Shown: positions 32,216-48,925 of the stretch, piece after piece | Numbering within the stretch: position 1 is the first letter of the stretch | How the letters are laid out: every line of letters starts with the position of its first letter | Assembly: GCA_039720395.1 (NCBI GenBank) | Contig: JBBPBK010000048.1 | Span: 1,741,501 to 1,805,500, forward strand | Reading direction: 5' to 3' | Source: Liquidambar formosana | Taxonomy: Eukaryota; Streptophyta; Magnoliopsida; Saxifragales; Altingiaceae | DNA: 64,000 nt | The notes under the pieces: generated by a model | Databases searched by the model: none | Told to the model about the DNA's origin: nothing | Seen by the model: only the letters and a program-made list of their open reading frames with translations | Program-made: the position numbers and the translations under genes

Positions 32216-33000
32216 AGTCAATTCTATTTAGTTGGATCTCTGTGGTGCTCATTGTATGTGGTAAGCAGCAGTCTTGTGCTTTCTTGGGTATTTTAGTTGC
32301 GGAAATATTTCATTTTCACAGGGGCAGTACATATGGGATGTCTTTTTTTATATATCTTAATATTAATTATTAGATAACTAATTGCAATGCTGATTGCTGA
32401 GGGCCAGTTGAGTTTCTAATATGGTGTTCTTTTTCCTTATTCATGGTTTAAACTGGCGACAAAAGGGGTATTTCTTCTACATGTATGTCAAAATGGTTCA
32501 TCCTTGAAAAATTCCCCAGTTACTAATTGAATGTTTGCATAGATGTATAGTTAAGGAATAAAAGTTTCTTAGGTCATCTGCATTCTTGATCTTCATTCCA
32601 ATTGGCAGCTAACTTATCACCAGATGACTGTAGCTTATTTTTCTGAGTGAAGTTCTATGTTAGTGCACAATCATTGAACAGAGTTGAAGCTTCCACCTTT
32701 CAGTTTTTATTATTATTCTCTCTTTTTCTTTTTCATTTTTTAATCTTTCATTTTATTGTAGTTAAGGGCATAGATCAGTGTTATTGTTTATATATTTATA
32801 TATATTTCCCCCTTTTGTTTTTTTGGGTGGTATATGTATTTCCCCTTGTAACTTTGATTATGATCATTGGAGGTACATATGATAAATGGTAACTCATTGT
32901 GCATTCACCTATTAGTATTAGTGTTTATTAATTTATAGCTGCAGCACAAAACTTAGTAAAAATGACCAGAACTCACAACATTCTTCAGTTATTGAATTTA
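32216..33000. other. 3' region of eIF4G copy 3 and intergenic DNA
   Basis: It probably holds the 3'UTR, given AT-rich sequence with AATAA-type words at about 32336 and 32557. No further gene is recognised. Confidence 0.5.
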
Positions 33001-33004
33001 TTTA

Positions 33005-33288
33005 GGGCTCATTTGGGTGTTTAAATGGTAATTAAATAATTTTAGTGTATTTTACATAATATTGAAGGTACAAATTCATTTGAGACTATTTATAGAAGTT
33101 AGAGAGTTGTAGTCATCACTATAGTTGATGTTACAGGATCAATTTTTAAAAATTCATAAAATATCACTATTTTGAATTTTCAGTCTCATTCATGATGATG
33201 ATCATCATTCTCTTAAATTTTTTTCATTCAAGGTGATGGATTTGTTTAATTTCCAATTAATTTTTGTTTGGACAAACCAAAGGACCCC
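33005..33288. mobile_element. Tourist-like MITE, second family member
   Basis: It starts GGGCTCATTTGGGTG after TTA and ends CCAAAGGACCCC before CTA. Its interior shares words with the element at 14636 (GTTGATGTTACAGGATCAAT, ATAAAATATCACTATTTTGAA). One target-duplication base has changed or the site is imperfect. Confidence 0.65.
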
Positions 33289-33876
33289 TAGTCTACATGT
33301 TGAGTGGGGCAGGTCTATTGAAGACTGACCTGTAGTAGCTAGCTGAGGTTCAATACTCTGAAAGATTGTACAATCCTCTAGTAAAGGTTACTGTGCAAAG
33401 TTCAGATTAATATTTTTTGTATCTCTCGTTGTCACATTGCTGCATTTTGGGCAAAAGTCTTCTAAATAGATTTGAAATTGGTTCTAAATCTTCTCACAAG
33501 TCGCATATTTAGCTGGCTCGATTTGTTTTACGTATTGGACTGATTTGTTTTACGAATTGGACTGATATTTTTATACATGGACCGGTCAAAATTACCCATT
33601 CTCACCCAGAGAGCAATAGTTTGTTTGTTTGTCTGTATTTTTTTTTTATTTTTTATTTTTTGTTTTTGGTTTGAGGAGGAGATTTTAACCCTCAAACTTA
33701 TTTTAATTAGTAATTACACTCTACCTCGATGCCATCTGAGCCACAACTCATTGGCCATGGCGAGAAAGCAATGGTTCGGCAAAGTATAAATAATCAATCA
33801 CATAGATGTACTGAATTCATTTATTTTCTTTGGTGGTGAAATATTTAAAAAGTTTTAAGATATATATTAGTTCTTT

Positions 33877-34274
33877 TATTATTAAGTGCACTTGATGTAA
33901 TTTTGCATCAAGTGCACTCAAAAACTCTGATTTGCAAATTGTATTTTGTGAAACCAACCGTTTGATTAATTTTGATTCATATGTAGGTAATACATACCAA
34001 AAATCATGTTGATATGAGATTAAGAGCCGTCTCATCCATTAATGTCCATAAATGAGTGGCTGTTATTAATTAAAAAAAATATAAGTTTTGGATTGAATAG
34101 TATTCGATCTTGAATCAACTTGATTTTTGGCATGGTTACCTACATGAGAGGACTATCTAATCCAACGGGGAGGACTATCTAATCCAACGGTTGGTTTTAA
34201 AAAATATGAGTCGAGGTTAAAAGTTTTGGAGTGCACTTGATGCAAAGTTACATCAAGTGTACTCGATAATAAAA

Positions 34275-34276
<2 letters not shown>
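33877..34276. mobile_element. TIR element whose inverted ends are themselves hairpins
   Basis: The left end (33877-33928) and the inverse of the right end (34226-34276) match over about 50 bases with few mismatches (TTTTATTATTAAGTGCACTT against TTTTATTATCGAGTACACTT). Each end also holds an internal palindrome, AGTGCACTTGATG and CATCAAGTGCACT around a short loop. The roughly 300-bp interior is non-coding. Confidence 0.7.

Positions 34277-34277
<1 letters not shown>

Positions 34278-34338
<61 letters not shown>
34278..34338. repeat. (CT)n(AT)n compound microsatellite
   Basis: A CT run followed by an AT run, directly beside the right end of the hairpin-ended TIR element. Confidence 0.9.
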
Positions 34339-34345
<7 letters not shown>

Positions 34346-36400
34346 GCACATATAAGTCAACTAATACGAAATTTTGATTATCCTCAAATGGTGGTGAATC
34401 ACTGGATTTTACTGGTAAATCATGTACTCGTACAGGAATAGGATCAAATTATATTTGGTGTAAATTTTTTAGTTTTGCTCTTTTACATCTAAATATCTTT
34501 TTGTAGGATTTACAATTTCTCAAATATTATTTATCCTTTTTAAGGAGAATGAATGCATGCCAAATTTATAGTGGATGGATATCAACAAGCGGTTTCATCC
34601 ATAACTTTATATTTCTTTTCGTAAATAAAACTACAATTTAAGGCGTTTTATGTATGGAATGACTCTTAATATCAGGTTACCTTGATATTTGGTGAGCATG
34701 TAGAGTGGGGGAGTGATACGTAATCCAACAATGAACTTGAAAAAATGTGAATCCTAGAAAAAAATATTGATAGATATGTGTAAAAGTCATACACTTAGTG
34801 TAATTTAATCCCATTTTGTTGAATGAGTCGGTGGTTTTTTGGTCTTTACAGTATCTACGAAAATTAGAGTTTCTTTCTTCCTTCTACATTTTAATTTTTT
34901 AATTTTTTTTGGCTAGATTATTTTTTTTGGTGTTTGCACTCATTTTTTTTTTTTTTTTTTAAAGGAAAAGTTGGTTTTTTTTTTTTTTTTGTTCAATTGA
35001 AACTCAGCGTATTGTTAATTTATTTTTGGGTTAAAGGAATATAAATTAAAATAAAATTAAGTCTTGGCTATTCAATACCCCTACTATCATTTTAAAGTCC
35101 CATGACTTTCTAAGAAATCTAGATTCCCAAAGTATAGCACCATTCAAATAATTAGTGCAATTATAAGAAATAATTCATAACCAATGACATGATAGTTTAG
35201 TAGCATTTGTCTCACTTGTTAAGTGAGTGATTTTGAGTTCAATATTATGGAGAAACATTAATATCCACTTGTTATTAATGTTAATATTAAGGGGAGTTAG
35301 GGGTATGGGTAAATTACTAAATTCTATCAATTGTATTATAAAAAGAAAAAAAAAAGAAGAAAAAAAAGAAGGTAATTTACAAAAAAGCAAAAAAAAAAAA
35401 AAAAATCAATTAATCTTTTTCATTTTATTGGCGGGATATTCACATAACCAAAATTTAGGTTAAACTATTTGGAAAGTTGAGAGACCTCTAAGATCGTGGT
35501 CAAAATCATAGAACCAACTTTTGGTTTTGCTCTTAACCTTTTCGAAAATGGAATGGCCTTAAAAAAATTTAAAAAAAAAAAAAAAAAAACAGTCGCGAAA
35601 GGTGGGTCTAATTTCTTACCTTTTTTTTTTTTTTTTTTTTTGGGTTTGACGATCAGGGTGTCCGGACTAACTTGTGCGCACCTCGACTAAATCCTTCTCT
35701 AGACAATCTTAAGTGCGCACTATTTCACATTGACTTGGTGCATTCAGAAATTAATTCTTGTAGTGCTTTCCAGAGGAATTAATTTCTTACCTTTATATCA
35801 ACAATTAGTTAGTCTAATGACATGAAATGGGTATTGGGAGAGTTCTGATTAGAGATGTCAAAAGTTCTTTGAAGGCATTTAAAGACATTATTAGTGATGA
35901 TACTAACTTGGTCCATGAGTAGAGGTTTGCATGGTCTTAGAGGAACCTAAGGAGGTGTATGTGTATTAGAACTTTGAGCAAGTTGTGTCATTACATCTCA
36001 CTAGAAGTCTAAAACTAGAATAGAAGGTGGCATATGATATTTTCCTTAAAGCTTTTGAACATCATTACATCAATAGATCCATAAGGCCATAACATTATTT
36101 TTAGTTCCTCAATGTGTGGAGAATAATATTTATACTTCTTTTGTTGCCCATTTTACTTTTCTCAAATATAATTTATTGTTTTCATGTCTCTTAAAAATTA
36201 AAATCTTAGTTGGTTATTCCTAGTAGCCATGGGTTTAGGTAGTCTGTCTGTTATTTCCCTCCAATTTAGTAAAAAAACCCAAAAAAAATAAAAAAGAAAA
36301 AGGAAAAAAGAATTCTACTTGTGGGCTCGAAAGTAGAAACCATGGGTAATAGATAATTCCTTTCGGATCCGGTCTGAGTCCCTGAAACCCGCTCCAAACT
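34339..36400. other. Intergenic DNA between eIF4G and eL43
   Basis: AT-rich, with poly-T and poly-A tracts at 34945-34990, 35390-35405, 35570-35590 and 35622-35641. A SINE-like fragment GGTGTCCGGACTAACTTGTG lies at about 35658. A B-box-like word TTTTGAGTTCAA lies at 35231. No gene is recognised. Confidence 0.5.
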
Positions 36401-36401
36401 C

Positions 36402-36452
36402 GGCCCATTTCGTTTCAACTTTCAAAGCTTTATAAAAGCGAAATTAGGGTTT
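36402..36452 (+). promoter_or_regulatory. Ribosomal-protein promoter elements: site II, TATA, telo-box
   Basis: GGCCCA (36402-36407) is a site II core bound by TCP factors. TATAAAAG lies at 36431-36438. TTAGGGTTT (36444-36452) is the complement of the telo-box AAACCCTAA. This set is characteristic of plant ribosomal-protein genes and sits 80-130 bases before the ATG. Confidence 0.75.
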
Positions 36453-36528
36453 CATTTTCTTCTCTCTCCACTAGCCGCGCTCCCTCGTTCCCCACTCCCT
36501 CTACGACAGACCCTGCAAGCCAACCAAA

Positions 36529-40262
<3,734 letters not shown>

Positions 40263-41737
40263 GTCAGCAATCAGCATATTAAGCTTTACCTCTGATATTT
40301 GCATCCAAGTCTTGGACTACGACAACCTTTTTAAGGATTTTGCTTTTTTTATTTTTATTTTATTTTAATATTTGAAGTACCAGTTGGTTAAGTGGAGGCA
40401 ATGAAAATGTTGAACTATGTTCTAATCTAGGATGATGATTTGTGATTTTTCGATTTGTGATGGCTTAAAGCAATTCAGTTGTCATTCGCTTTACTTGCAT
40501 TCATGAGATTGCTTAATAAAAGAGTATTGCCCAACTTTACTCGTTGATCAGCTTTGATGAAAACTAAGTTTAGGTTATTGTACCTAGTTCAAATTATGCT
40601 GGAAGGAGAAAGGGAGATGAAGACATTCATGAAACCCCTCAAAAAGCCTGTTTAAATAGAGTAGCTGCTGATGCCGCTTTCCATTATGTCTATCGGATGG
40701 TTCTTTGAATCTAAGCTCTTGAAAACGTTCTCTTGTTTTGTTAAAAAGAAAAGGGCAGTTTAAGTTTAGGTCATTGTTTTTTGGATATAAATCCCCAATG
40801 CCCATTTTTAGTAGGATAATAATTACTCATTGGAGTTGGAAATCCCCCTTTCCTACCCATTGCTTTCCTTTCCGTACTCAAACTGCGTTTAGGTAGTTTG
40901 AACTTGTTCTCCATTTTTCAACTCAAACGGGGTTTAGGTAGTTGTAAAAATAGTGTCTTGTTTAACATGTCTGGCAGTAGCACAATAGATAAAAGACCAA
41001 TCCCCATTTCAAATCTTTTCACTATTGGAAGCATATATTTGTAGGTAAACTATGCATTGCGTGATACTTGTCTAAGCTCAAACCTCAGTAAAAGTAGGTT
41101 TGGGATACCCATGTTTAGCAATATATATATATATATAAAATAAAAAACATGTGAGGCACAATGGAAAACCGAAACATGTACACACAGGAGAAAATTTTTC
41201 TTTTCCTCGTTTTTTGGGGGGCTGTTATATCATAATTGCCATAATACACAAACCAACATTGGCTGGGCAGATTTGTCTGGGCACCAGCGCATGCAAGTAT
41301 GATTAATTATACATACAAGAAGGTACCAAGGAAAAAGAAAAGAAAATTTAGAACCCTAAACTAACCTCAGGCACCTCAGTGCCATCCTTCACCCATAAAC
41401 CTTAAAACTCATCCTATGTACACATTATTGAAGCCAGAAAAAACCAAGGAGGAACCCATCCTGCTCCTCAATCAGTTATTTACTCCGACTGAATGAGGTT
41501 CCAAGCAGGTACCTCGCCATTGCATTGTCTTGTGAAAGGGAAAAAGGGGAGGTGGGAAGGAAAATAAAAAAAATCGATAATGTCGAAAAATTCAAGGGAA
41601 CGTAAAAGAAACGAAGGAAATTCCCATTTTTCAGGCATTTCTCATCCTCCCACTGCTTTCTTATACTAGAAAACTTGAAAGGCCAGCCAGTCCAGTTATT
41701 GCAGACATATGATGCTGACTGGAGTGGCCTTTTGAAA
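40263..41737. other. 3' flanks of the convergent eL43 and MORN genes
   Basis: It contains the eL43 3'UTR with an AATAAA-like word (TTAATAAAAG at 40513) and the 3'UTR of the MORN gene on the other strand. An (AT)n run lies at about 41122-41138. No other gene is recognised. Confidence 0.55.
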
Positions 41738-44700
41738 TCAAACAATTGGAATTGGCACATCATTATTGTTACCATTTGGATGCACTTGCTCTTGGACGGC
41801 TTTTACTGCTGCAACTCTAGCAGCATTGGCTGCTTTGTTGGCTGCCGCTATAGCTTTGTTCACCCTTTCGTCCACCTTCGCCACATCATATGCTTTCTCA
41901 GCAGCTCGCCGTGCTTCCTGATGATAAGACATCATTCAACGAGAAAACTCAGCTAGCAATTTTACAATAATTAAAGGTGTGTTTTGGTATGGTCATTGGG
42001 AAGAGTGGCTTGTTGATTTGAGTTATAACGTCACAACATTTTGACTAACTTTTTTGTTGGCAATGCAAATCCACTTTTATCCTTGTGTGTTTAAACATCA
42101 GGTAAAATAAGAACAATCTTAGCAAAAAAAGAAAAGAAAAAAAAAGGGTAAAATAAGAACAAAAGCTAAAGACGACCCAAATATGCACAAGGCCCATGAT
42201 TTATGCAGAAGGTCAATGGAACTCAATCTCCCTCACAAACTTCACAGTTTCTTGACAAGACCATGTAAGTCAGTTTTTAACCAAACTTCACAGGCAGTTA
42301 GTTCAGAGCTGGCTCCCCACAAGCCACAAGTGGATAAGTTGCTTAAAGCTTGTCATAACCAAAGCCAGACACAATCTAGGCTTCCGTCTTTGCAAATATT
42401 CATGGTTTTGATGACTTGTGGTTAACACAGAGCAGCCAATATGGTCAGCATTGACCGCCCATCATGTCCCCCCACAAAAAATAAAAATAAAAATAAACAT
42501 AAATAATAATAATAATGCACCATCATTACAATCATATAAGCAATTGAACAATTGAGGCACCGTCTGCCTTATCAAAGTTAGAAATCAATAACTTTTTCTG
42601 ATATTCTGATATAGTGAAGGTAAACCCAGGTTGATAAGAAAGGCATATTTGTACAGACCATGATGCCCATGTCATGTTATCTGTACTAGGTACCATAAAT
42701 GTACATTATACCTCAGTTATGTGACTTAGATGTCATGTACCCATACCCTTCATACTTAGATTTTATGTATTTTCTTTATTTATTATTATGGTTTTCTTTT
42801 CATGTATAATTATACTTTTCATCACAAAGGCAATATAATTTGATTACCTGTACTGCATTAAGAACTTTGGAATGATTAACAGCAAAGGGAGATCCAGAAT
42901 GGGTGTTTTGAGTGCTTGGAACATCAAGAACCCCGTTTTGCCAGTGACCAGATTGAGTCTCCCCATTCCTGAAAGTGTACATACCAAGCCCCTGTCTTCT
43001 TCCCTCGTGCCAGGCTCCCTCGTACCGATGTCCATTCCCAAACCGATAGGCTCCAAAACCGTGCATCTTGTCTGCAAAATATTCTCCAGCATATGTGTCC
43101 CCATTTCTGCATTTTAATATATAGCATGAAAGCAATTAAAAAAGTGATTTCTACATGCACCCATGTATAAGTATTGTACGAGGATCATCAATGATATCTA
43201 ACTTTTAACAACTGCAATTACGCGGTAATGGCAAGTCTCATAATATACTTTAACATCAAAATATCATATCAGATTCTACATTATGTTTCAGTTTAACAAT
43301 TTCAATCAATATAATTGCCAACATATGTCCTTAGGACATACCTCTTTGGTGGAAGTTAAAAAGGGCCATTTTAAACACATCAACAAACCTGTGGATCACA
43401 ATGCAACATAAGGCTTGTATTTATCATAAAGCAATTAACAGCATGGCACTTGTCAGGAATCAGATCATTTTTATGACATAGATCACGTGAAATGTGCAGA
43501 ATAAGGCTACTTAAACAAGGGAACCAGTGGAATCTCATAAGAAGCAAATATCTATAGCTAGATTCTTCACCAAGACAAAAGGAAATTGATAGTGAATGTT
43601 GGACAAAAAAAGAGGACCCTACTGACATTTATTTTTATTTTTATTTTTATTTTTTTCGAACTAAATTATGAGTACTTAAAAATTTGACCCTGCCAGCTTT
43701 TTATTTTGACCCTCTAGCTGCTTTTTTGATCCAAAAAATTGATGAGTTTGACCCTATTATTTATTATAATTATTTTTCTACCTTATACAAAGTTAAAGAA
43801 CAAAATCCCATTGTGATCCGCCACTAAGGATTTTTTTTTTTTCCCCCTAAAATACTTATATTAATCTTGAGTCTTGACCCTACAAGACTAATTTCCTGGA
43901 TCCGCCACTGCTTAAGAGTGCACTTTTAATTAGAGAACCATAAGTTTTTACCAGAGTCCCCTCACTGGAATTGGCTCCTGGTTTTCTTCTGATTAAACCA
44001 GAAGTTTTGCTTCCCTAAGGGAGGTTTAACAAACAATGCACATCGATATAAATTTGAATGGTTTGGTGTTTCCCACAAAGCAAAATGAACTGCAACAACA
44101 GTTTTGGTGAATGATGTAGTGTCCATCACACATTTGCTTTTGTGCATCTGGCAAAGCAAGAAAATTGCTAGTACATGAGCGGCCTTGTTGCATAATTATC
44201 CAATAGCAATATAACATGATGGTTGGAAGGTCCTTCAAACAACTGCTAAATTATGTTATGTTGAGGAACCTCCTTCCACCATAAGCAAATAACTGAGCTG
44301 CAACTTGGTCTTCATAGTACTCAAAATCAATGGGTAAACCATATTGAATCATTAGTAACAAAACTCTTAACATTTCGTAAATCAATTATCTAGTGCAGTA
44401 TGAACAACCTCAACTAATTTCTCCCCCAGCATGTGAAAATGTATTGGCAATGCAGCTAAGCACATATATGAACACTAATCCTTATAAATGAGCAGTACAA
44501 ATTTTCGAACAATCATTGAAAATGTCCACACCCTACAAGAAAATTGTGATGAGAACAGATAAAATACATAAAAAAATGAGGAACAGAGAAGAGTCTTAAA
44601 TTTAACAGCCCTTCAAACTCCATTCTTGCAAGTAAGCTGATAGAAATATAAATAATTGAGGTAGCAAAAATTCTAGCAGAATGAACTCCAAAAAAAAAAA

Positions 44701-46409
44701 AAGGATAAGATTATAAAATTTGCACCAGAAACATGAGGAAAAAAACACAGTTAAAAACCCAACCAACTTGAATATGACAATATAAAAACTCATAATTGCA
44801 AGCACAAAAATTTTCGACTTAAACCTAACCAATAAATAAAACAAAACCACCTTCCAACTTCTTAAAAGTCACAGTTCTTGAAAGAAGATAAATTGTGTAA
44901 AAAAGCAGATTCATTCAATTAACCTATCCCATGTTCCACCTAAGCAGAGTATGCTCAGGCACAGGGCACTTGCACCCATCTCGTAACTAAAGATCCCAAT
45001 GAACGAAACGAGGATTCATTAAAAAATTCAGAAATCTACTGCTAAAATACCAACACCAAGTCACAGGACTCCATAATTGAATAACATAGGAGCTTAAAGA
45101 CGGATACTTCATAAATTCAAACCTTCATCCCCCACACAAACTTCTCCCAAAACAAAACAAAAAGTATGTGCTTATAACATTATAAAAGCCTGAAAACACG
45201 TAATATAGTCCAATTTTGATAATCCAGATTCAAGCATCAACATAAAATCCAAATAGAAAACTAGGAATCCAATAAATATCCACTAATAGGAGATAAGCCA
45301 AAGGCCAAAAGATCAAAATTTTACCTAAAATGGTAATGACCGAGCCCATGTTTGACACCCCACTTGAATTCCCCAACATATCGACTCCCATCTTCGCAAG
45401 TATGAACTCCACACCCATGACTCTGCCCACTAGACCACTCACCAGCATAAACATCACCAGTGTAAAACCTATAAACCCCAATCCCGTGCCTCAATCCCTG
45501 CCTATACTGCCCACGATATCGGCTCCCTCGCGCCCAGGTCTCGACGCCATACCCATCATATTTCTCATCAACCCAATCACCTTCATACCTCCCACTCATG
45601 TAATAGTAATACACCCCACTTCCAGTACACTTCCCTTTATGGAATTCCCCTTCGTAGACGTCCCCATTACTGTAAACCTGCACACAAGATCCCGAATTCG
45701 GCCTCTTCTCCGATTTGGGCTTCGACCCAATTGACCAATAGACAGGCTGAGGAGGTCTGGAGGTCGGAGACGATGGAGATAGCTTAATTGGTAACGAGCG
45801 GGCAAGGAAAAGGCGGATTGAGGGAAGGCGAGGGAGTGTAAGATTGATGGAAATTACAAGGCAGGCAGAGAATGCAAGCGCGGAGAGCAAATCGAGAACG
45901 AAAGAACGGCGATGATTCAAGATGAGGAAGTAAAGGGAAGGGAGAGAGAGGAGGAGGAAGAAGCGGAAACGCACTCGGAGCGAACGGGCATGGCCTAAAT
46001 GGCGAAGTAGTTTGAAAGCCACTGTATTTGTGAAAGGGAGCTTGGTGGGTTGGTGGTGGTGGTAGTGGTGAAGAGACGATGACAGTGATGAAGGGGATTG
46101 GGTCATTATTGGCCTTTTGTGAGGTGCTGGAAGAAGGGTTTTAAAGGGTTCATTGCGAAAGTGGGTTTGGTGGGTTGGTGGTGGTGGTGGGTGTTTTTGA
46201 AGGGAAGATGGTGAGATTTGGATAGTGAAAAAGGTATGAGGTTGGGTTTGGGTTTGGGTGAAGTGGGTGTTGTTGGTGGTGGGATGGGATTTGATTTGGG
46301 GGTGTTTATGGTGGATTGAAAGAAGGGAGAGAGGTGGGGTTGGGTTGAAATCGGAAGAGATGCCACTGCTTTCTTTTCCGATCTGAATTTCAGATTTCTT
46401 CTGATGCAT
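41738..46409 (-). CDS. MORN-repeat membrane protein (MRF/SET7-9-like family)
   Basis: Three exons on the - strand: 46409-45325, 43106-42848 and 41917-41738, with GT-AG introns and a split Arg codon at the first junction. The product is 507 residues. Residues 1-140 are low-complexity (His/Pro/Ser/Thr-rich). Two hydrophobic segments lie at about 148-165 (FRFFLLLSLPSLYFLIL) and 169-190. Seven or eight MORN repeats start near residue 252 (YEGEF, YEGDW, YRGQY, YAGEW, YVGEF, YAGEY, YEGAW, then a weak QSGHW). The C-terminal exon encodes an Ala-rich helix, EARRAAEKAYDVAKVDERVN. Plant relatives are often labelled SET7/9-like or MORN-repeat proteins regulated by FT, but no SET domain is present. MORN repeats commonly bind membranes or lipids. 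Met-102 (MTQSPSSL) is an alternative start that would omit the low-complexity head. Confidence 0.92.
43624..43920. mobile_element. Probable degraded DNA-transposon fragment in MORN intron 1
   Basis: It contains repeated words TTTGACCCT and a pair of GATCCGCCACT words (43816 and 43899), bounded on the left by (ATTTTT)n. No clean ends or target duplication are visible. Confidence 0.35.
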
Positions 46410-46620
46410 TTACATAAAGAAAAATAGAAAATGGTAGCTTTCTCTCTCTCTACTTTCTCTCTCTAGGGTTTCTGTTTTTTGTTGGTTGGGGGTGTTACTG
46501 TGATCAAGTTCAAGTTGATATACTCCTATTCTCTGTGTGTGTTTTGCTGTTGCTGGTTTTGGTGTGGAGTCTGGTTTTTAGCAGAGAAAAAGGCAGATGG
46601 GGTGGGAGAATTTATTCATT
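46410..46620 (-). promoter_or_regulatory. 5'UTR and proximal promoter of the MORN gene
   Basis: On the - strand the leader is GA-rich and includes AAACCCTAGAGAGAG (about 46463-46477), a telo-box-like word just upstream of the start codon. No TATA box is certain. Confidence 0.5.
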
Positions 46621-48660
46621 TTAGGAGATGAGAAATAGGCCTTTTTCGATACTAGGCCCTGACTTTCATTACATTTACTCAAAACGCCACACTATTTTTT
46701 TTTTCTCCCCCGCCCCATTTTTTGTCTTTTTCAGGTCCCCACATAATTTTATTTATTTATTTATTTTTAACAATTGATATAACCCAGCCCGCTTATTTTT
46801 GCTATTTATTTTAAATTAGACAATCAATCACCATGAATTCTAAATTTCTAATGATCAATGTGGGAATTACAATTACCTCCTTCAAATGATCAAATCTGGC
46901 TAAATTTTCATTTTACTTTCTATAATTTTAAAGCTCCATTTTGCATCCTTCAGTTATATGTGATAAGTTATTTACTATAAATTTCACTATTTTACCTATA
47001 GAGAGAATATAGTGCCATGTCTTAGGTCCTGTTTGGCTAAGTTTTTAGATGGTCTAAAATCACTTTTGAAGCTTAAAATCACTTTTCGTTCTGTTTGGTA
47101 GTCTAAATCATAATCACTTCTAAACTCAAAAAGTGATTCTATAATAAGCAGACTGCCATCAGCTTTTAATCAGAAGCTGATGTCAGCTTTTGCAGAAAAT
47201 TTTAATAACTTTTCATATTTCCAAAACTACCCTTAATGCTTGAGTATGGAAACAATTTTTTCCACCCATATCTTTTAACAAAACGATAATGGCCATACTT
47301 TAGACCCAAGTCCTCTCTTCTCCTGCAACTGTGCTCTTTTCTCTTGCCGCTGTATTCTTCTCTCTTGCCGGCATCTATGTCTTGGTAACTTCAACCAACT
47401 GGGACCTGTACGATCCTAATTTAAACTTCAAATCTTTTTTTTTTTCTCTCTTCATACATTCATTGATTTATACTAGTTGGAATTTTTTCAAGAATTGATT
47501 CCATAAAATTTGGATTTGTAATAATTAAAATTAAAAAAAATCAATTTATGCTCTTTTTTTTTCATTTTATTTTTTAAGCAAGGAAAAAATAAAATAAAAT
47601 ATGTAAGCAAAATCCCTAATAATATACCTTTATAGGATTGGACGAGAGGTCAAGTCTTGTGTGTGTTTTCCAAAGATTATCGTTTTGATGTCTTGCCGCT
47701 TTTGTTATTTGTGTGGTTATGAGATGTCTCACTTAGACTGTTAGGGGAATAGTCTAAGTTCAAAAGAGAGACGGGTCAAACTTAAAAAGGGGATAAAATA
47801 TGATTATCCTAACAATCTATTCAAGGGAATTCATCATAAAAAAAAATAGTAGGACTTTGAAACAGTATGCTAAATCACTTTGACTTTCAAAAGTACCTCA
47901 CACAAACTAATGCCCCTCTAAGGGACATTTGTTTGCTTTGTTTTTTTGGTTGTTTTGTTTTTTTGGGTACATGCCCATCAACGTGATTAGTAGATAACTA
48001 GTAATCGAGCACAGGCGATACGTGTGCAACACATCTTTTCAAGTTTTTATTCCATTAGTGAAAGTGCGATGTTAGTTTCCAAGTTTTTTTAAACTGCATG
48101 TGTGTGTGAGAGAATTAAGGAGAAATAGGTTGTGCTAGGTTTTTAAAAATTTATAAAATTACCAAATTGCCTCTTAGTTTTATTAACTTGGAAGGATATT
48201 TTAATATTTTCAAGTGCAATTCGACTATAAAAGAAATTGGTTTTATATAATAATATAGGTGATACTCATGCCGACAAAAGAAGTAAAAATTTAAAACAAA
48301 ACATGAATTGATTATATTGTACTTTTACATGTCTGTTGCAATGTGTAACTGACAACTATGCAAAGGCTATGTGCACCCTTCCAATATGAATATAAGTAAA
48401 TTAATTGCATCAAGACTTATGCAAAAGCTTTACACATACACCACAGCAGCCATACCAAGGTGAGAAAACCCACTCTTTGGGACCCCATTGCCCTCAAACG
48501 TGAATATATATATATTTTTTTTTGAGATCACTAGTTGTGAAAGTGGACATCGCAATTATCCACAGGATTCAAATTTTAAAATTTGATTGTGATTAAAAAG
48601 TGTTACAATAAGATAAAATATACAAATCCGTCTCAAAAGAGAGGAATTACGCTACCCATT
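46621..48660. other. Intergenic DNA, no gene
   Basis: AT-rich. At 47027-47230 is a probable end of a small TIR element (GGTCCTGTTTGGCTAAG, then repeated AAAATCACTTTT words), with the other end not found. The rest is unrecognised. Confidence 0.5.
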
Positions 48661-48661
48661 G

Positions 48662-48925
48662 AGGACCTGTTTGGTTGTCCAATTCAAAATTTAAACAATT
48701 TAAGAAATTTTATATAGTATTCAAGCCTTCAAAGCATACTCCATCATTTTAAATTAATAAATTCAAAAAAATGATGATTATAATTACATATAAGAGTGAC
48801 GATTCAAAATAGTGGTATTTCATGAATTCATTAAAATTGATTTTACAACATCAACTATAGTAATAATTATAACATTTTAAAATATCTAAGGTGATAGATT
48901 TATACCTTCAACCCTATGTAAAATT
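48662..48925. mobile_element. Tourist-like MITE, third family member, 3' end lost
   Basis: It starts GGACCTGTTTGGTTGTCCAA, nearly the inverse of the right end of the element at 14636, and continues in the same family (AATAGTGGTATTTCATGAATT, TTGATTTTACAACATCAACT) in the opposite orientation. The expected far end is missing. Confidence 0.6.

Noticed and set aside
45330..45734. 134-codon open frame on the + strand inside the MORN gene
   Set aside because: It is the complement of the MORN coding exon, which has clear repeats and splice sites on the - strand.
41738..46409. SET7/9 histone methyltransferase function for the MORN gene
   Set aside because: Such plant genes are often labelled this way because of shared MORN repeats, but no SET domain motif is present in the product.
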